In this document: positions 1-13,482 of the stretch, piece by piece
Layout of the letters: each line of letters opens with the position of its first letter
Numbering within the stretch: position 1 is the stretch's first letter
Assembly: GCA_902635865.1 (NCBI GenBank)
Contig: CACPPD010000007.1
Location: forward strand, 1 to 36,556
Reading direction: 5' to 3'
Length of the DNA stretch: 36,556 nucleotides
DNA from: an uncultured Pelagibacteraceae bacterium
Lineage (GTDB): Bacteria > Pseudomonadota > Alphaproteobacteria > Pelagibacterales > Pelagibacteraceae
Position numbers and translations under genes: made by a program
The notes under the pieces: generated by a model
The model's input: only the letters and a program-made list of their open reading frames with translations
What the model was told of the DNA's origin: nothing
Databases searched by the model: none

Positions 1-109
1 AACCAAGTTTTAAATCTAAAATTAATTCATTTATTAGTATTTTTTTCTCATAATTAAATAGGCTTTTATTTTTGTCTATTTTGACAATTTTTAAATTATT
101 TTTTCTCAT
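1..109 (-). CDS. folB: Probable dihydroneopterin aldolase FolB, N-terminus only (cut by window edge)
   Basis: An open frame on the minus strand starts with ATG at 109-107 and runs off the left edge, giving 36 residues. Its start overlaps the stop of the upstream SDR gene (ATGA). The visible part contains KILINELILDLKLG, which resembles the N-terminal strand of FolB-type proteins (an I-x-I-x-x-L-x-L-x-x-x-x-G pattern before the usual HE-containing segment). FolB converts dihydroneopterin to hydroxymethyl-dihydropterin in folate synthesis. Coupling to a pteridine-reductase-type SDR supports a pterin role. The fragment is short, so the assignment is tentative. Confidence 0.5.
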   Translation of the reverse strand, partial: MRKNNLKIVKIDKNKSLFNYEKKILINELILDLKLG

Positions 110-839
110 TCTTTACCCATCACATCTGGTGTTTGCCAGTTTAGATTTTGTCCGCTATCAATAGCTAAAACTTGACCAGTAATAGATATATTTTTAATAA
201 AAAAGTCAACAGCATTACATATTTGTTCGACACCAACTTGTCTTTTTAAAGGGGTTGCCAAATATTGCTTTTTGAAATGTTTTTCAGATTGTCTTTGATT
301 TTTTATAGTGGGTCCAGGTGCAATTGCGTTTACTCTTACATTTGGAGCCAAGCTCATAGCGCTAGTTTTTGTGAGAGTATAAAGACCTGTTTTGCTCACA
401 GTATAAGAAAAAAAATATGGAGTTAATTTAAAAACTCTTTGATCTATAATGTTAATAATATTGTTATTTCCTTTCCTCACATTCTTTGCAAATTCTTTAG
501 ATAATAATGCTGGTGTTCTTAAATTAGTTCTAAGATGTTGTCCCCAGCTATCTGTTGTAAAATTTTCTAATTTATCATTTTCAAATAAAGATGCATTATT
601 AATTAAACAATCAAAATATTTAAGTTTAGATTTTGCAAATTTTACAATTTTATTTACATCATTTTCTTTACTTAAATCACCTTTGACTAAGTAAACTTTT
701 GTACCTTCATTAGATAACTCTTTTTTTAATTTTTCTGCTTTTAATTTTGATTTGTTATAATGGATTAAGATTTCTATATTAGGACCAGATAATTTTCTTG
801 CAATCGCAGCACCCATTCGAGTTGCCCCACCAGTAATAA

Positions 840-858
<19 letters not shown>
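106..858 (-). CDS. Short-chain dehydrogenase of pteridine reductase (PTR1/FolM) type
   Basis: This 250-residue cytoplasmic Rossmann-fold reductase has TGGATRMG at residues 9-16. The Arg in that loop is typical of NADPH-using pteridine reductases. NNAS lies at 87-90 and the catalytic Y152-x3-K156 follows. Where classical SDRs carry Ser, this protein has Asp139, exactly 13 residues before the Tyr, as in PTR1 and like the Asp of FolM. That points to reduction of dihydropterin or dihydrofolate rather than a simple alcohol. It overlaps uvrB by 19 bp at its start and probable folB by 3 bp at its end, so the three are likely co-transcribed. The substrate (dihydrofolate, dihydromonapterin or another pterin) cannot be fixed from sequence. 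Confidence 0.8.
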
Positions 859-4249
<3,391 letters not shown>

Positions 4250-4250
<1 letters not shown>

Positions 4251-4897
4251 TGAAAACAGCCATTGTATTTGGTTCCACTGGATTAATTGGTGGTCATTTA
4301 GTTAATCAATTAATTCAAGATAGTTATTACACTAAAATTAAGATTTTCGTTCGTTCACAAACTTCAATTAATAATGAAAAAGTTGAAGTTATAAATATTG
4401 ATTTTAATAATTTAGGAAATCATAAAACTGAAATTACAGGGGACGATTGTTTTTTTTGTATTGGTACTACAAAACAAAATTCTCCTAATAGAAATGAGTA
4501 TCAAAAAGTGGAGCTAGATATCCCAAAAGAAATTGGAAAAATTGCAAAAGCTAATTCAGTCAAGTCATTTATTTTTATCTCTTCAATATATGCTAATCCA
4601 AATAGTTCAGGGAATTATGTGAAATTTAAAGGTTTAGTTGAAGAAGAATTAAAAAGATTAAACTTCTCTAAATTAGGAATATTAAGACCTTCTTTTTTAA
4701 TGGGGAAAAGAAAAGAAAACAGAGTGGGTGAAAAAATAGGTATTTTGACTTTTAGCGTATTGTCGCCTTTATTACTTGGACCGTTTAAAAAAATGAGACC
4801 TATCAGTTCAAAAATAGTTGCAAAAGCTATGATCAAAATTGCCAAACAAAATTTACAAAAAATTACGTTTGAGTCTGATGAAATTTTAAAATTATAA
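4250..4897 (+). CDS. NAD(P)-binding Rossmann protein (atypical SDR, TIP30/YbjT-like)
   Basis: This 215-residue protein begins with FGSTGLIGG at 7-15, a glycine-rich dinucleotide-binding loop. Further on are FCIGTTK, the strand SFIFISSIYANPNSSGNYVKFKG, and LRPSFLMGKR, the usual signature of the atypical SDR group containing HTATIP2/TIP30 and NmrA-like proteins. A lysine (in YVKFKG) follows the putative Tyr, so the active site may be intact (YxxxK-like YVKFK). The substrate is unknown. It is translationally coupled to the aminotransferase (TAATG overlap) and its stop abuts the convergent SDR gene with no gap. Confidence 0.7.
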
Positions 4898-5920
4898 TTA
4901 AACCAAACCTAATCTCACAACAGATTTTGCATTCTCCGCCATACAATCTTTTGCAGCTCTAAATTTAAACCCTAATAATTCTTCAGCATAAGAGGGGTCG
5001 GTTTGCATTAAAATTCCAAGATCAGGTATCATCATTTTGGCACTTGAGTCTAAATAACTTATCAACTTAACCATGAAATTTGGAAGCTCTTTTTTCGGAA
5101 GCTTTTTTGCATAAGCAGGTATTGCTTCAGCTATCAATTGGGATAATTCGACTAATTTTTTTACTTCTTTTCCAACAATTAATCTTCTACCTCCAACTTT
5201 ATCATTTCCAATACAAGCAACATGTGCTTTTGCAATATCTTTTACATCAGAAATTAGAACAGCAAATTTAGGTGCTCCAGGGAATTTACCAGCCATGAAT
5301 TGTCTAACATACTCAATTGAAGTACCTCCTTTTTTATCCAGAGCATCACCGAAGACTCCACCAGGACAAATTGTTGTTAATTTATTTTTTAATCCTTTGC
5401 TTTCCATTAATTCCCAAGCAACTCTCTCAGCTTTAGTTTTTGATAAGAAATAATCATTTACCCCTTCTACCCAATTTTCATCAGTCCAATCTTGTTCTCC
5501 AAATGTATAAGGATTAGTTCTGTTAGGTTTTCTAAACATAGCAACAATAGAAGAAGTTTTAACAATTTGATCCACCCCAGCATTTATCCCTGCATTTAAT
5601 ACCCTTAAAGTACCATCTACTGCAGGAGGTAATAAGCTTTCTCTATTATTTGAAACTTTTATTGGAAAAGGAGATGCAATATGAAATATATATTTACATC
5701 CTTTAGCTGCATCATTCCATCCATCATCTTTAACAAGATCTAATTTAATAAAAGATAATTTTTCTATAGGAGCGTATTTACTAATAGTATCTTTGGTTTG
5801 TTGAATTAAAGTTTCATTCCTTACTGTTCCTAGGACCTCGTAACCAGAATTTAATAATTCTATTGTTGTGTGTTTTGCTATCCAACCGCTTACTCCAGTT
5901 AGCAATACTTTTTCTGACAT
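4898..5920 (-). CDS. Extended SDR: NAD(P)-dependent epimerase / dihydroflavonol-4-reductase-like reductase
   Basis: A 340-residue extended short-chain dehydrogenase. The nucleotide loop reads TGVSGWIA (8-15), with the last Gly of the common TGxxGxxG changed to Ala, as seen in many dihydroflavonol/cinnamoyl-CoA reductase-like members. HIASPFP (80-86), the KTSS catalytic-Ser region (121-124) and Y157-x3-K161 follow. It reduces a carbonyl compound that I cannot identify; the plant names reflect family only. The start codon abuts the stop of trxB upstream (5920/5921), so the two form a tight minus-strand pair. Confidence 0.8.
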   Translation of the reverse strand: MSEKVLLTGVSGWIAKHTTIELLNSGYEVLGTVRNETLIQQTKDTISKYAPIEKLSFIKLDLVKDDGWNDAAKGCKYIFHIASPFPIKVSNNRESLLPPAVDGTLRVLNAGINAGVDQIVKTSSIVAMFRKPNRTNPYTFGEQDWTDENWVEGVNDYFLSKTKAERVAWELMESKGLKNKLTTICPGGVFGDALDKKGGTSIEYVRQFMAGKFPGAPKFAVLISDVKDIAKAHVACIGNDKVGGRRLIVGKEVKKLVELSQLIAEAIPAYAKKLPKKELPNFMVKLISYLDSSAKMMIPDLGILMQTDPSYAEELLGFKFRAAKDCMAENAKSVVRLGLV

Positions 5921-6868
5921 TTAGCTGTGAGATAGATGTTTTTCTGCTTCAAGAGCTGCCATGCATCCCATACCTGCAGCTGTAACTGCTTGTCTGAAAA
6001 TTTTGTCTTTTACATCTCCAGCTGCAAAAACTCCAGGCACATTAGTTTCAGTCGAGTCTGCCTTTGTGATTAAGTATCCTTCTTTATCCATTTCCAGTTG
6101 ATCTTTAAATAGTTGAGTTGCTGGATCATGACCAATAGCAATAAATACACCATCAAGCTTTAATTCTTGAGTTTCATTTGTTTTGACATTTTTTATTTTA
6201 ATTCCCTTAACATTTTTAGGATCTTTGTCACCTAATACATCTTCAACTACAGAGTCCCAAATAATTTCAATTTTTTTATTTTCCATTAATTTTTTTTGGA
6301 GCATTTTTTCAGCCCTTAAACTATCTCTTCTGTGAATTAATTTTACTTTGGATGCAAATTTTGTAAGAAACATTGCCTCTTCAACAGCTGCATTTCCACC
6401 TCCAACCACTGCAACTTCTTTATTTTTAAAAAAGAAACCGTCACATGTTGCGCAAGCAGAGACGCCAAATCCTCTAAACTCTTGTTCTGAGTCTAAATTT
6501 AACCATCTTGCCTGAGCACCTGTAGAAATTATTATGCTGTCAGCAGTATATTTTTGACCACTATCTCCAGTTGCCTCAAAAGGAGAAGTTTTTAAATTAA
6601 CATTACTTATGTGATCCTCTATCATTTCTGTACCAACAGCTTTAGCTTGTTCTTTCATTTGATCCATTAACCAAGGACCCTGTATAACCTCTGCAAATCC
6701 TGGAAAGTTTTCAACATCAGTTGTAGTTGTTAATTGACCACCTGGCTCAGATCCATGAACTAGAATTGGATTTAACATAGCTCGAGCAGCATAAACTGCA
6801 GCTGTGTATCCGGCAGGACCGGATCCAATTATTAACACTTTTGTGTGTTTAGTTGGATTTTGATTCAT
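5921..6868 (-). CDS. trxB: Thioredoxin-disulfide reductase
   Basis: This 315-residue FAD/NADPH flavoenzyme keeps cytoplasmic thioredoxin reduced. The FAD-binding GSGPAGYTAA is at 15-24, the redox-active C139-A-T-C142 followed by D sits inside the NADPH domain, the NADPH loop GGGNAAVEEA is at 156-165, and the C-terminal FAD motif GVFAAGDVKD is present. Length and motif order match the low-molecular-weight bacterial type. Only 21 bp separate its start from the divergent ELM1-family gene, so any promoter must overlap coding sequence. Confidence 0.96.
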   Translation of the reverse strand: MNQNPTKHTKVLIIGSGPAGYTAAVYAARAMLNPILVHGSEPGGQLTTTTDVENFPGFAEVIQGPWLMDQMKEQAKAVGTEMIEDHISNVNLKTSPFEATGDSGQKYTADSIIISTGAQARWLNLDSEQEFRGFGVSACATCDGFFFKNKEVAVVGGGNAAVEEAMFLTKFASKVKLIHRRDSLRAEKMLQKKLMENKKIEIIWDSVVEDVLGDKDPKNVKGIKIKNVKTNETQELKLDGVFIAIGHDPATQLFKDQLEMDKEGYLITKADSTETNVPGVFAAGDVKDKIFRQAVTAAGMGCMAALEAEKHLSHS

Positions 6869-6889
6869 ATGAAAGCTATATAGTGATTA

Positions 6890-7834
6890 ATGACTAAATT
6901 AAAAGGTATTTTATTAACTCAAGGCATGCATGGAATGATTAGTCAAGTTGAGGGATTGGCTAAAGCTCTAGAAATTGAATTCACACACCATAAGGTTGAA
7001 CTAAATAATTTTTGGAATTTGCTACCACCAAAATTTACCCCTGTTTCACAAAATGTTTATAAAAAAATAGATCACTTAGATTTTGATATAATTATCTCTT
7101 GTGGAAGAAAAAGTGTAATTCCATCTATTCATTTAAAAAGTATTTCAAATAAAAAAGTATTTAATATTCACATACAAGATCCAAAAGTAGATTTAAATCA
7201 TTTTGATTTTGTAATAGCCCCTGAACACGATGGAATAAAAGGCTCAAATGTAATTTCCACTAAAGGCGCTATACATTATCTTACCAAAAATGAAATCGAG
7301 GAAAATAAGAATTATTTAAACTCGTTTATAAAAAGAGATGATAGAAAAATTTGGTCTTTAATTTTGGGTGGACCTACGAAATATTATGATTACTCAACAA
7401 AAAACATGAAACATATCTTTTCAATATTTTATAAATTGTTAAAAAAACATAATTTTCAACTTGTTGTAATTCCATCAATGAGAACACCATTAAATACGAT
7501 CCACTATGCTAAAGAATTTTTTGGAGAAAATCACACTATTATAATGAATGTTGATAAAAAAGCTTATTTATCAGCACTTGGTTTATCTGAAAATATTGTG
7601 GTTACATGTGACTCTAGCTCAATGATATCTGAAGCAGCTTTGACTGGTAAACCCATTTATGTAGCAAATATTTTACCGAAAAGAAACGATAAGAGATTCC
7701 AAAATTTTAGAAGTTTATTTAGAGAATTAAATATTATAAGAAATTTGGGAGAAGAAATAGAAAATTGGAACTATGAAAAACTTGATGAAACTAATAGGGT
7801 AGCAAAAATATTAAAAAGTAAAATTCAGAGTTAA
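6890..7834 (+). CDS. ELM1-family protein (GT-B-like)
   Basis: A 314-residue protein matching the bacterial 'mitochondrial fission ELM1' (DUF1022) family. It has GMHGMISQVEGLAKAL near the N-terminus, ISCGRKSVIPSIHL, IQDPKVDLNHFDFVIAPEHD in the middle, LGGPTKYYDYS, and a C-terminal CDSSSMISEAALTGKP. The last segment resembles the acidic/Ser/Glu donor-binding loop of GT-B glycosyltransferases, so a role in envelope-glycan synthesis is plausible but unproven. No signal peptide or membrane segment is evident. Its stop overlaps the start of the oxygenase-like gene (TAATG), implying coupled expression. Confidence 0.75.
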   Translation: MTKLKGILLTQGMHGMISQVEGLAKALEIEFTHHKVELNNFWNLLPPKFTPVSQNVYKKIDHLDFDIIISCGRKSVIPSIHLKSISNKKVFNIHIQDPKVDLNHFDFVIAPEHDGIKGSNVISTKGAIHYLTKNEIEENKNYLNSFIKRDDRKIWSLILGGPTKYYDYSTKNMKHIFSIFYKLLKKHNFQLVVIPSMRTPLNTIHYAKEFFGENHTIIMNVDKKAYLSALGLSENIVVTCDSSSMISEAALTGKPIYVANILPKRNDKRFQNFRSLFRELNIIRNLGEEIENWNYEKLDETNRVAKILKSKIQS

Positions 7835-8499
7835 TGTCATTTTTAAATTCAATTATAAATAATTCTAAACAATACAATTTCCCTTTTAATCATTGGGAAT
7901 ATAGCAATGCTTTATCAGAGCAAGCAATTGATGAAATAGTGAAAGCAGATATTCCTGATGTGAGTAAACACTGTCTTAATTACGATGGCACTAGAGCAAT
8001 AGATGGTGGAGCTGCAGAATTTAGAGAAGGAATAGCATCAGGTGGAAAAGCAATAAAATTTAGATGTTTCATAAATAAAGAGAACTCCACTCAATTTCCA
8101 AATTTAGTAAAATTTATAAACGAACTTCAGTCTAAAGAAACATATGAAACAATTTCTAAAATGATAGATAAGGATTTATCAAATTCTTATGTAAGAGTTG
8201 AAGTTATATGTGATCGAGAAGGTTTTTGGCTTAAACCTCATTGCGATATAAAAGAAAAACTTATGTCAGGGTTGATATTTGTTAATAAAACAAATGAGTC
8301 TGAGGACTTAGGAACAGATTTTTATAATGAAAAATTAGAGAAGGTTAAGACACTTCCTTATAAACATAATTATGGTTATATGTTTACCAGTGGACCAAAC
8401 ACTTGGCATGGAATGGAAAAGAAAAAAATAGTTAAAGAAAGACGATGTATTCAAGTAAACTATGTTACTTTTGAAACCGATTGGAAGGTAAATTCTTAA
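7834..8499 (+). CDS. 2-oxoglutarate/Fe(II)-dependent oxygenase-like protein
   Basis: A 221-residue protein with the double-stranded beta-helix iron triad: H136-x-D138 in LKPHCDIKE and distal H192 in NTWHGMEK. An Arg pair at 203-204 follows 11-12 residues later, where 2-oxoglutarate's carboxylate is normally bound. These spacings fit prolyl-hydroxylase-like 2OG oxygenases. I cannot name the substrate. Because it is coupled to the ELM1-family gene, the two may modify the same sugar, lipid or protein; this is inference. Its TAA stop overlaps the convergent carB stop inside a shared TTAA (8496-8499). Confidence 0.7.
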   Translation: MSFLNSIINNSKQYNFPFNHWEYSNALSEQAIDEIVKADIPDVSKHCLNYDGTRAIDGGAAEFREGIASGGKAIKFRCFINKENSTQFPNLVKFINELQSKETYETISKMIDKDLSNSYVRVEVICDREGFWLKPHCDIKEKLMSGLIFVNKTNESEDLGTDFYNEKLEKVKTLPYKHNYGYMFTSGPNTWHGMEKKKIVKERRCIQVNYVTFETDWKVNS

Positions 8500-11400
8500 A
8501 TATCTTGGAGTGAAGTTACTTCTAGTTTCATAGTTTTTAATGATCTGATCGCTTCCAAACAGGCTTGAGCAGTAGACATATTAGTACAGTATGGGACTTT
8601 ATTCTTTAATGTTGCTCTTCTTAAAGCTATTGCATCACTCAGTCGGTGTTCACTATTTCCACCTCCAGTGTTTATTACTAGCGCAATTTTTTTTGAGTCT
8701 AAAACATCGACTATGTGAGGAGTTCCACTACTAACTTTATTTATAATTTTACATTTCATTCCATGTTTTCGAATATATTCAGCAGTTCCTTTAGTTGCAC
8801 ATAATGTAAATTTAAGTTTTAAAAGATCTTTTGCTAAATCCAATCCTTCGTCTTTATGTGAGTCTTTAAGAGATATGAAAGCCAATCCTTCTTTTGGTAA
8901 TGAGTTGGCTGCCGCTATTTGACTTTTGGCAAAAGCCATTCCAAAATTTTTATCAAATCCCATAACCTCACCAGTTGATTTCATTTCTGGTCCTAACAAC
9001 AAGTCACTATTTGGAAATTTATTAAATGGGAATACAGCCTCTTTAACCGCATACATACCTTTGGATCTATCCTTCAAATTGAACTTAGATAATTTTTCAC
9101 CAGCCATTACTCTTGATGCAATTTTAGCTAGAGGCAAACCTTTTGCTTTTGATACAAAAGGAACTGTTCGACTGGCTCTTGGATTAACTTCAATCACATA
9201 AATTTCATCTTTTTTTATTGCAAATTGTATATTCATAAAACCTTTAACATTTAATGCTATTGCTAATTTCTTTGTTTGATTTTCAATTTCTTTAAGAAGG
9301 TATGGTTTGATAGATACAGGGGGAAGGCTACATGCTGAATCTCCTGAATGAATTCCAGCCTCCTCGATATGCTGCATAATACCTGCAACATGAACTTTTT
9401 TTCCATCTGATATGGCATCCACATCTACTTCCATTGCATGATCGATAAATTTATCAATTAAAATTGGATTTTCTTCTGCAGCTTTAAATGCTTCCTCAAC
9501 AAATTTTTTAAGTTGATTTTTTTCATGAACAATTTCCATTGCTCTTCCGCCCAAAACATAAGACGGCCTCACCATTAATGGTAATCCAATTTTATCTGCA
9601 ATTTTTATTGCCTGGTTGAATGTCTTTGCAATTCCACTCTCTGCTTGTTTGAGTTTTAATTTATTTAATAAATTTCTAAATCGGTCTCTATCTTCTGCTA
9701 AATCAATAGAGGTATATTGCGTTCCTAAAATTGGAAGTTTATTATCGTGTAAAAATTTAGCAAGTTTAATTGGAGTTTGGCCACCAAACTGGGCTATTAC
9801 TCCTATCAGATTTCCTTTTTCTTGTTCTTTTTTTATTATATTAAATACGTACTCTTCTTTTAAAGGCTCAAAGTATAATCGATTACTTGTGTCATAATCT
9901 GTTGATACTGTTTCAGGGTTACAGTTTACCATTATTGTTTCAAAACCAGCGTCTTTTAATGAAAAACTAGCCTGACAACAGCAATAATCAAACTCAATTC
10001 CTTGACCAATTCTATTTGGTCCTCCTCCAAGAATAATTATTTTTTTCTTATTAGATGGATCAGCTTCACATTCAGAATTAATTGAAAAATTTCTTTGATA
10101 CGTTGAATACATATAAGGTGTAAAAGATTTGAATTCTGCTGCACAAGTATCAACTTTTTTATAAACCGGAAGTATTTTAAGTGCTGATCTTTTTCTTCTA
10201 ACAATGTTCTCAGAGGTTTTGGTTAATTCTGAAAGTTTTTTATCTGAAAATCCAATTGATTTAATCCTATTAAATTCAGCAAAATCTTTAGGAAGCCCTT
10301 TGTTTTTGATCTGTTTTTCACAATCAACTATTTCTTTAATTTGTTCTAAAAACCAAGGGTCTATTTTTGATAAATTGTAAATTTTCTTTAAATCTATTTT
10401 TCTTCTAATTGCTTCAGCGACTAGCAATATCTTATTTGGAATAGTTTGCTTAAGTTTTTTCTCGATCTGTTTTTTATTTAAATCAAAAATTCTATCTAAA
10501 CCAGAAAAACCAGTCTCTAGAGAAACTAAAGCCTTTTGTAGAGACTCTTTAAAGTTTCTTCCGATTGCCATTGCTTCACCTACTGACTTCATTGACGTCC
10601 CTAAAGTTGCAGGTGAAGTAGAAAATTTTTCAAATGTAAATCTAGGAATTTTAGTTACAACATAATCTATACTTGGTTCAAATGATGCTGGTGTAACTTT
10701 AGTTATTTCATTTTTTAATTCATCTAGAGTATAACCAACTGCTAATTTTGCAGCAACTTTTGCAATAGGAAATCCAGTTGCTTTTGACGCAAGTGCTGAT
10801 GATCTTGATACACGTGGGTTCATCTCAATAACAACCATTCGACCATTTTTAGGGTTGATAGCAAACTGAACATTTGATCCTCCAGTTTCAACACCAATTT
10901 TTCTCAAACATGCAATAGATGCATTTCTCATCACTTGGTATTCTTTATCTGTAAGAGTAAGAGCTGGTGCAATTGTTACAGAGTCACCAGTATGAATTCC
11001 CATAGGATCTATATTTTCAATTGAGCAAATAATTATACAGTTATCTTTCTTATCTCTTACCACCTCCATCTCAAATTCTTTCCAGCCTTCCAAACATTCT
11101 TCTACAAGAACTTGGCTTACTGGAGACTCATGCAATCCATTTTTAACTATCCTAAAATAATCTTTTTTAGTTTTAGCTATTCCACCACCAAGTCCTCCAA
11201 GTGTAAAAGCAGGTCTTATGATTGCTGGTAATCCAATTTTTTTTAATACTATTGATGCTTGATTATTATTATTGATGATTTCAGACTTTGGCAAATCTAA
11301 ACCAATATCAATCATATTTTTTCTAAATTTCTTTCTGTCTTCCGCATTTGAAATTGCCTTTGAATTCGCTCCGATCAATTCTATTTTATATTTTTTTAAA

Positions 11401-11720
11401 ACTCCTTTTTTCTCAGCTTCCATTGCAAGATTAAGAGCAGTTTGACCACCCATAGTTGGTAGAATTGCGTCTGGCTTTTCCTTTTTGACGATTTTTTCTA
11501 GTACGCCTAATGTAATTGGCTCAATGTAAGTTTTATCTGCAACATCTGGATCCGTCATAATAGTTGCAGGATTTGAATTTATTAAAACTACTTTATAACC
11601 TTCGTCTTTTAGAGCTTTACATGCTTGCGTTCCTGAATAATCAAATTCACATGCTTGTCCTATAATTATTGGACCGGCACCCACAACTAAAATTTTTTTA
11701 ATATCTCTTCTTTTTGGCAT
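8496..11720 (-). CDS. carB: Carbamoyl-phosphate synthase large subunit
   Basis: The 1074-residue synthetase subunit makes carbamoyl phosphate from bicarbonate, ATP and ammonia channelled from CarA, feeding pyrimidine and arginine synthesis. It shows the characteristic duplication. The N-terminal half has a carboxyphosphate ATP-grasp ([58 protein letters not shown]). The C-terminal half repeats these ([59 protein letters not shown]). An MGS-like allosteric domain occupies about the last 135 residues ([18 protein letters not shown]). It overlaps carA by 23 bp and is therefore probably translated by coupling. Confidence 0.98.
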   Translation of the reverse strand: MPKRRDIKKILVVGAGPIIIGQACEFDYSGTQACKALKDEGYKVVLINSNPATIMTDPDVADKTYIEPITLGVLEKIVKKEKPDAILPTMGGQTALNLAMEAEKKGVLKKYKIELIGANSKAISNAEDRKKFRKNMIDIGLDLPKSEIINNNNQASIVLKKIGLPAIIRPAFTLGGLGGGIAKTKKDYFRIVKNGLHESPVSQVLVEECLEGWKEFEMEVVRDKKDNCIIICSIENIDPMGIHTGDSVTIAPALTLTDKEYQVMRNASIACLRKIGVETGGSNVQFAINPKNGRMVVIEMNPRVSRSSALASKATGFPIAKVAAKLAVGYTLDELKNEITKVTPASFEPSIDYVVTKIPRFTFEKFSTSPATLGTSMKSVGEAMAIGRNFKESLQKALVSLETGFSGLDRIFDLNKKQIEKKLKQTIPNKILLVAEAIRRKIDLKKIYNLSKIDPWFLEQIKEIVDCEKQIKNKGLPKDFAEFNRIKSIGFSDKKLSELTKTSENIVRRKRSALKILPVYKKVDTCAAEFKSFTPYMYSTYQRNFSINSECEADPSNKKKIIILGGGPNRIGQGIEFDYCCCQASFSLKDAGFETIMVNCNPETVSTDYDTSNRLYFEPLKEEYVFNIIKKEQEKGNLIGVIAQFGGQTPIKLAKFLHDNKLPILGTQYTSIDLAEDRDRFRNLLNKLKLKQAESGIAKTFNQAIKIADKIGLPLMVRPSYVLGGRAMEIVHEKNQLKKFVEEAFKAAEENPILIDKFIDHAMEVDVDAISDGKKVHVAGIMQHIEEAGIHSGDSACSLPPVSIKPYLLKEIENQTKKLAIALNVKGFMNIQFAIKKDEIYVIEVNPRASRTVPFVSKAKGLPLAKIASRVMAGEKLSKFNLKDRSKGMYAVKEAVFPFNKFPNSDLLLGPEMKSTGEVMGFDKNFGMAFAKSQIAAANSLPKEGLAFISLKDSHKDEGLDLAKDLLKLKFTLCATKGTAEYIRKHGMKCKIINKVSSGTPHIVDVLDSKKIALVINTGGGNSEHRLSDAIALRRATLKNKVPYCTNMSTAQACLEAIRSLKTMKLEVTSLQDI

Positions 11721-12894
11721 TTTTTTTCATGTTGTTAATAAATTCTTGAAATAAATACACACTATCCTGAGGTCCCGGATTAGACTCCGGATGATACTGA
11801 ACTGAGAATATTGGTTTATTTTTGAGCTTTATTCCCTCAATGGTATTATCAAAAAGAGATTTATGAGTAACTTCAATTTTTTTTGGTAAAGTTTCTTCTA
11901 CTACTACAAATCCGTGATTTTGACTGGTAATTTCAACTTTGTCATGAACTAAATTTTTAACAGGATGGTTTGCACCTCTGTGTCCTAACTTCATTTTTTT
12001 TGTTTTGCCACCTAAAGCTAATGCCAAAATCTGATGACCCAAACAAATACCAAATATAGGTAAATTGTTTTTTATAAGTTCATTAATTATAGCGATTGAA
12101 TACTTTCCTGTTGCAGCTGGGTCCCCCGGTCCATTGGATAAAAAAATTCCATTTGGTTTCAAATTTAGTATTTTTTGAGCATTTGTTTTACAAGAAACAA
12201 CTGTAACCTTACAGTTGAAGTCAGAGAAATATCTTAATATATTTTTTTTTATTCCATAATCAACTGCAACTACATGAAATAAATTTTTATTATTCTTTTT
12301 ATATCCTGTCTCTTTTTTCCAGGTTTGAAGGCCTCTCCAAGTATAATTTTTCTTAGTTGAAACTATTTGTGCAAGATCTAAATTTTTTAATCCACTCCAT
12401 TTAATTGTGTTTTTAGTTAGTTTACTAATATTAAACTTTCCATTTTTTGAATAAGATATTGTTCCCTTAGGCGCCCCTTTATCTCTTATGAAGTTTGTAA
12501 GGCTTCTGGTGTCTAAGCCAGTAATTCCAACAATTTTGTTTTTCTTTAGCCAAGCGTCTAAATGTAGAAAAGATCTATAGTTTGAGGGCGAGGTTATTTC
12601 TGAGTTAATTATTACTCCTTTTGCCCATATTTTATCAGACTCATGATCTTCTTTATTGGTCCCAACATTTCCAATATGAGGAAAGGTAAAGTTGATAATT
12701 TGACCGGCATATGAAGGATCAGAAATGATTTCTTGATATCCTGTTAATGATGTATTAAAGCAAACCTCGCCTGTAGCCTCTCCTTGGTATCCAATTCCAA
12801 TTCCTTTAAATACCTTTTTGTTTTCAAGAACTAAAACGCCTGTATTGATTTGTGATTTTGTTTTTGAGTTAGTTTTTTTTGCTTTTTTCTTCAA
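11698..12894 (-). CDS. carA: Carbamoyl-phosphate synthase small (glutaminase) subunit
   Basis: The 398-residue CarA hydrolyses glutamine and passes ammonia to CarB. The N-terminal small-subunit domain ([15 protein letters not shown]) is followed by a class I glutamine amidotransferase domain with nucleophile Cys284 in GICLGHQ and His368/Glu370 in VQYHPES. The oxyanion region SNGPGDPA is at 253-260. The start is TTG (12894-12892). The preceding in-frame codon is TAA and no ATG occurs in the first 40 codons, so TTG is the best choice. The lysine-rich first 15 residues are probably a flexible tail. It is the first gene of carAB. Confidence 0.97.
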   Translation of the reverse strand: MKKKAKKTNSKTKSQINTGVLVLENKKVFKGIGIGYQGEATGEVCFNTSLTGYQEIISDPSYAGQIINFTFPHIGNVGTNKEDHESDKIWAKGVIINSEITSPSNYRSFLHLDAWLKKNKIVGITGLDTRSLTNFIRDKGAPKGTISYSKNGKFNISKLTKNTIKWSGLKNLDLAQIVSTKKNYTWRGLQTWKKETGYKKNNKNLFHVVAVDYGIKKNILRYFSDFNCKVTVVSCKTNAQKILNLKPNGIFLSNGPGDPAATGKYSIAIINELIKNNLPIFGICLGHQILALALGGKTKKMKLGHRGANHPVKNLVHDKVEITSQNHGFVVVEETLPKKIEVTHKSLFDNTIEGIKLKNKPIFSVQYHPESNPGPQDSVYLFQEFINNMKKNAKKKRY

Positions 12895-13020
12895 TTACAA
12901 CTCATGAGTTAAAGGTTAATACAATAATTGCTCTATTATCGCAACAGAGATGTAATATAAAAATGTAAAAAAACAATTTTTCTTTTGAAGAATTTTTTCT
13001 TTAAAGTAGATTAAAAAATT
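12895..13020. promoter_or_regulatory. Divergent control region between carA and yqeY
   Basis: These 126 bp contain the start sides of two operons and no gene. A perfect 12-bp palindrome AACTCATGAGTT lies at 12899-12910, just upstream of the carA TTG. A GATAAT hexamer on the minus strand (12940-12935) could be the carA -10 box, about 40 nt from the start. On the plus strand TAATAT at 12953-12958 could serve yqeY-dnaG. No good -35 box accompanies either, so the promoter assignments are weak. Confidence 0.35.
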
Positions 13021-13482
13021 ATGTCATTAAAACAGACTATTGAAAACGAATATAAAAATGCTCTAAAATCTAAAGATAAAAATAAAATATCAACCTATAG
13101 GTTAATATTATCTTCTATTAAGGATTTGGACATTGTTAACAGATCAGGACCCAATAAAAAGGAGACTGATGATGAGGATATTAAGAAACTTTTAAAAAAA
13201 ATGGTTAAGCAGCGAGTCGAATCAATCGATATTTATAAAAAAAATAATAGGACAGATCTTTTAGAAGTTGAACAAAATGAACATGATGTTTTAACAAGTT
13301 TTTTACCGAAGCAACTTAGTGAAGAGGAAACTAAGAAAATTTGCGCAGATGTAATTTCAAAAATTGGAGCGAATTCTTTAAAAGATATGGGTAAAGTTAT
13401 GGGTGAACTCAAAAAAACTCATGCAGATGAAATTGATTTTTCTAAAGCAGGATCAATGATCAAAGAATTGTTAAATAAATAA
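13021..13482 (+). CDS. yqeY: GatB/YqeY domain protein
   Basis: A 153-residue helical protein of the YqeY family, homologous to the C-terminal tRNA-contacting domain of GatB but free-standing. Typical elements are LKQTIENEYKNALKSKDKNKISTYRLILSSIK split over the first 35 residues, QRVESIDIYKKNNRTDLLEVEQNE in the middle, FLPKQLSEEE, and DMGKVMGELKK near the end. Its biochemical role is not established, although homology suggests tRNA or amidotransferase contact. It commonly sits before dnaG in place of rpsU. Its stop overlaps the dnaG start by one base (TAATG). Confidence 0.9.
   Translation: MSLKQTIENEYKNALKSKDKNKISTYRLILSSIKDLDIVNRSGPNKKETDDEDIKKLLKKMVKQRVESIDIYKKNNRTDLLEVEQNEHDVLTSFLPKQLSEEETKKICADVISKIGANSLKDMGKVMGELKKTHADEIDFSKAGSMIKELLNK

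Noticed and set aside
8926-9897. Two plus-strand frames opposite carB
   Set aside because: They are antisense shadows of the conserved carB repeats, without plausible products or start signals.
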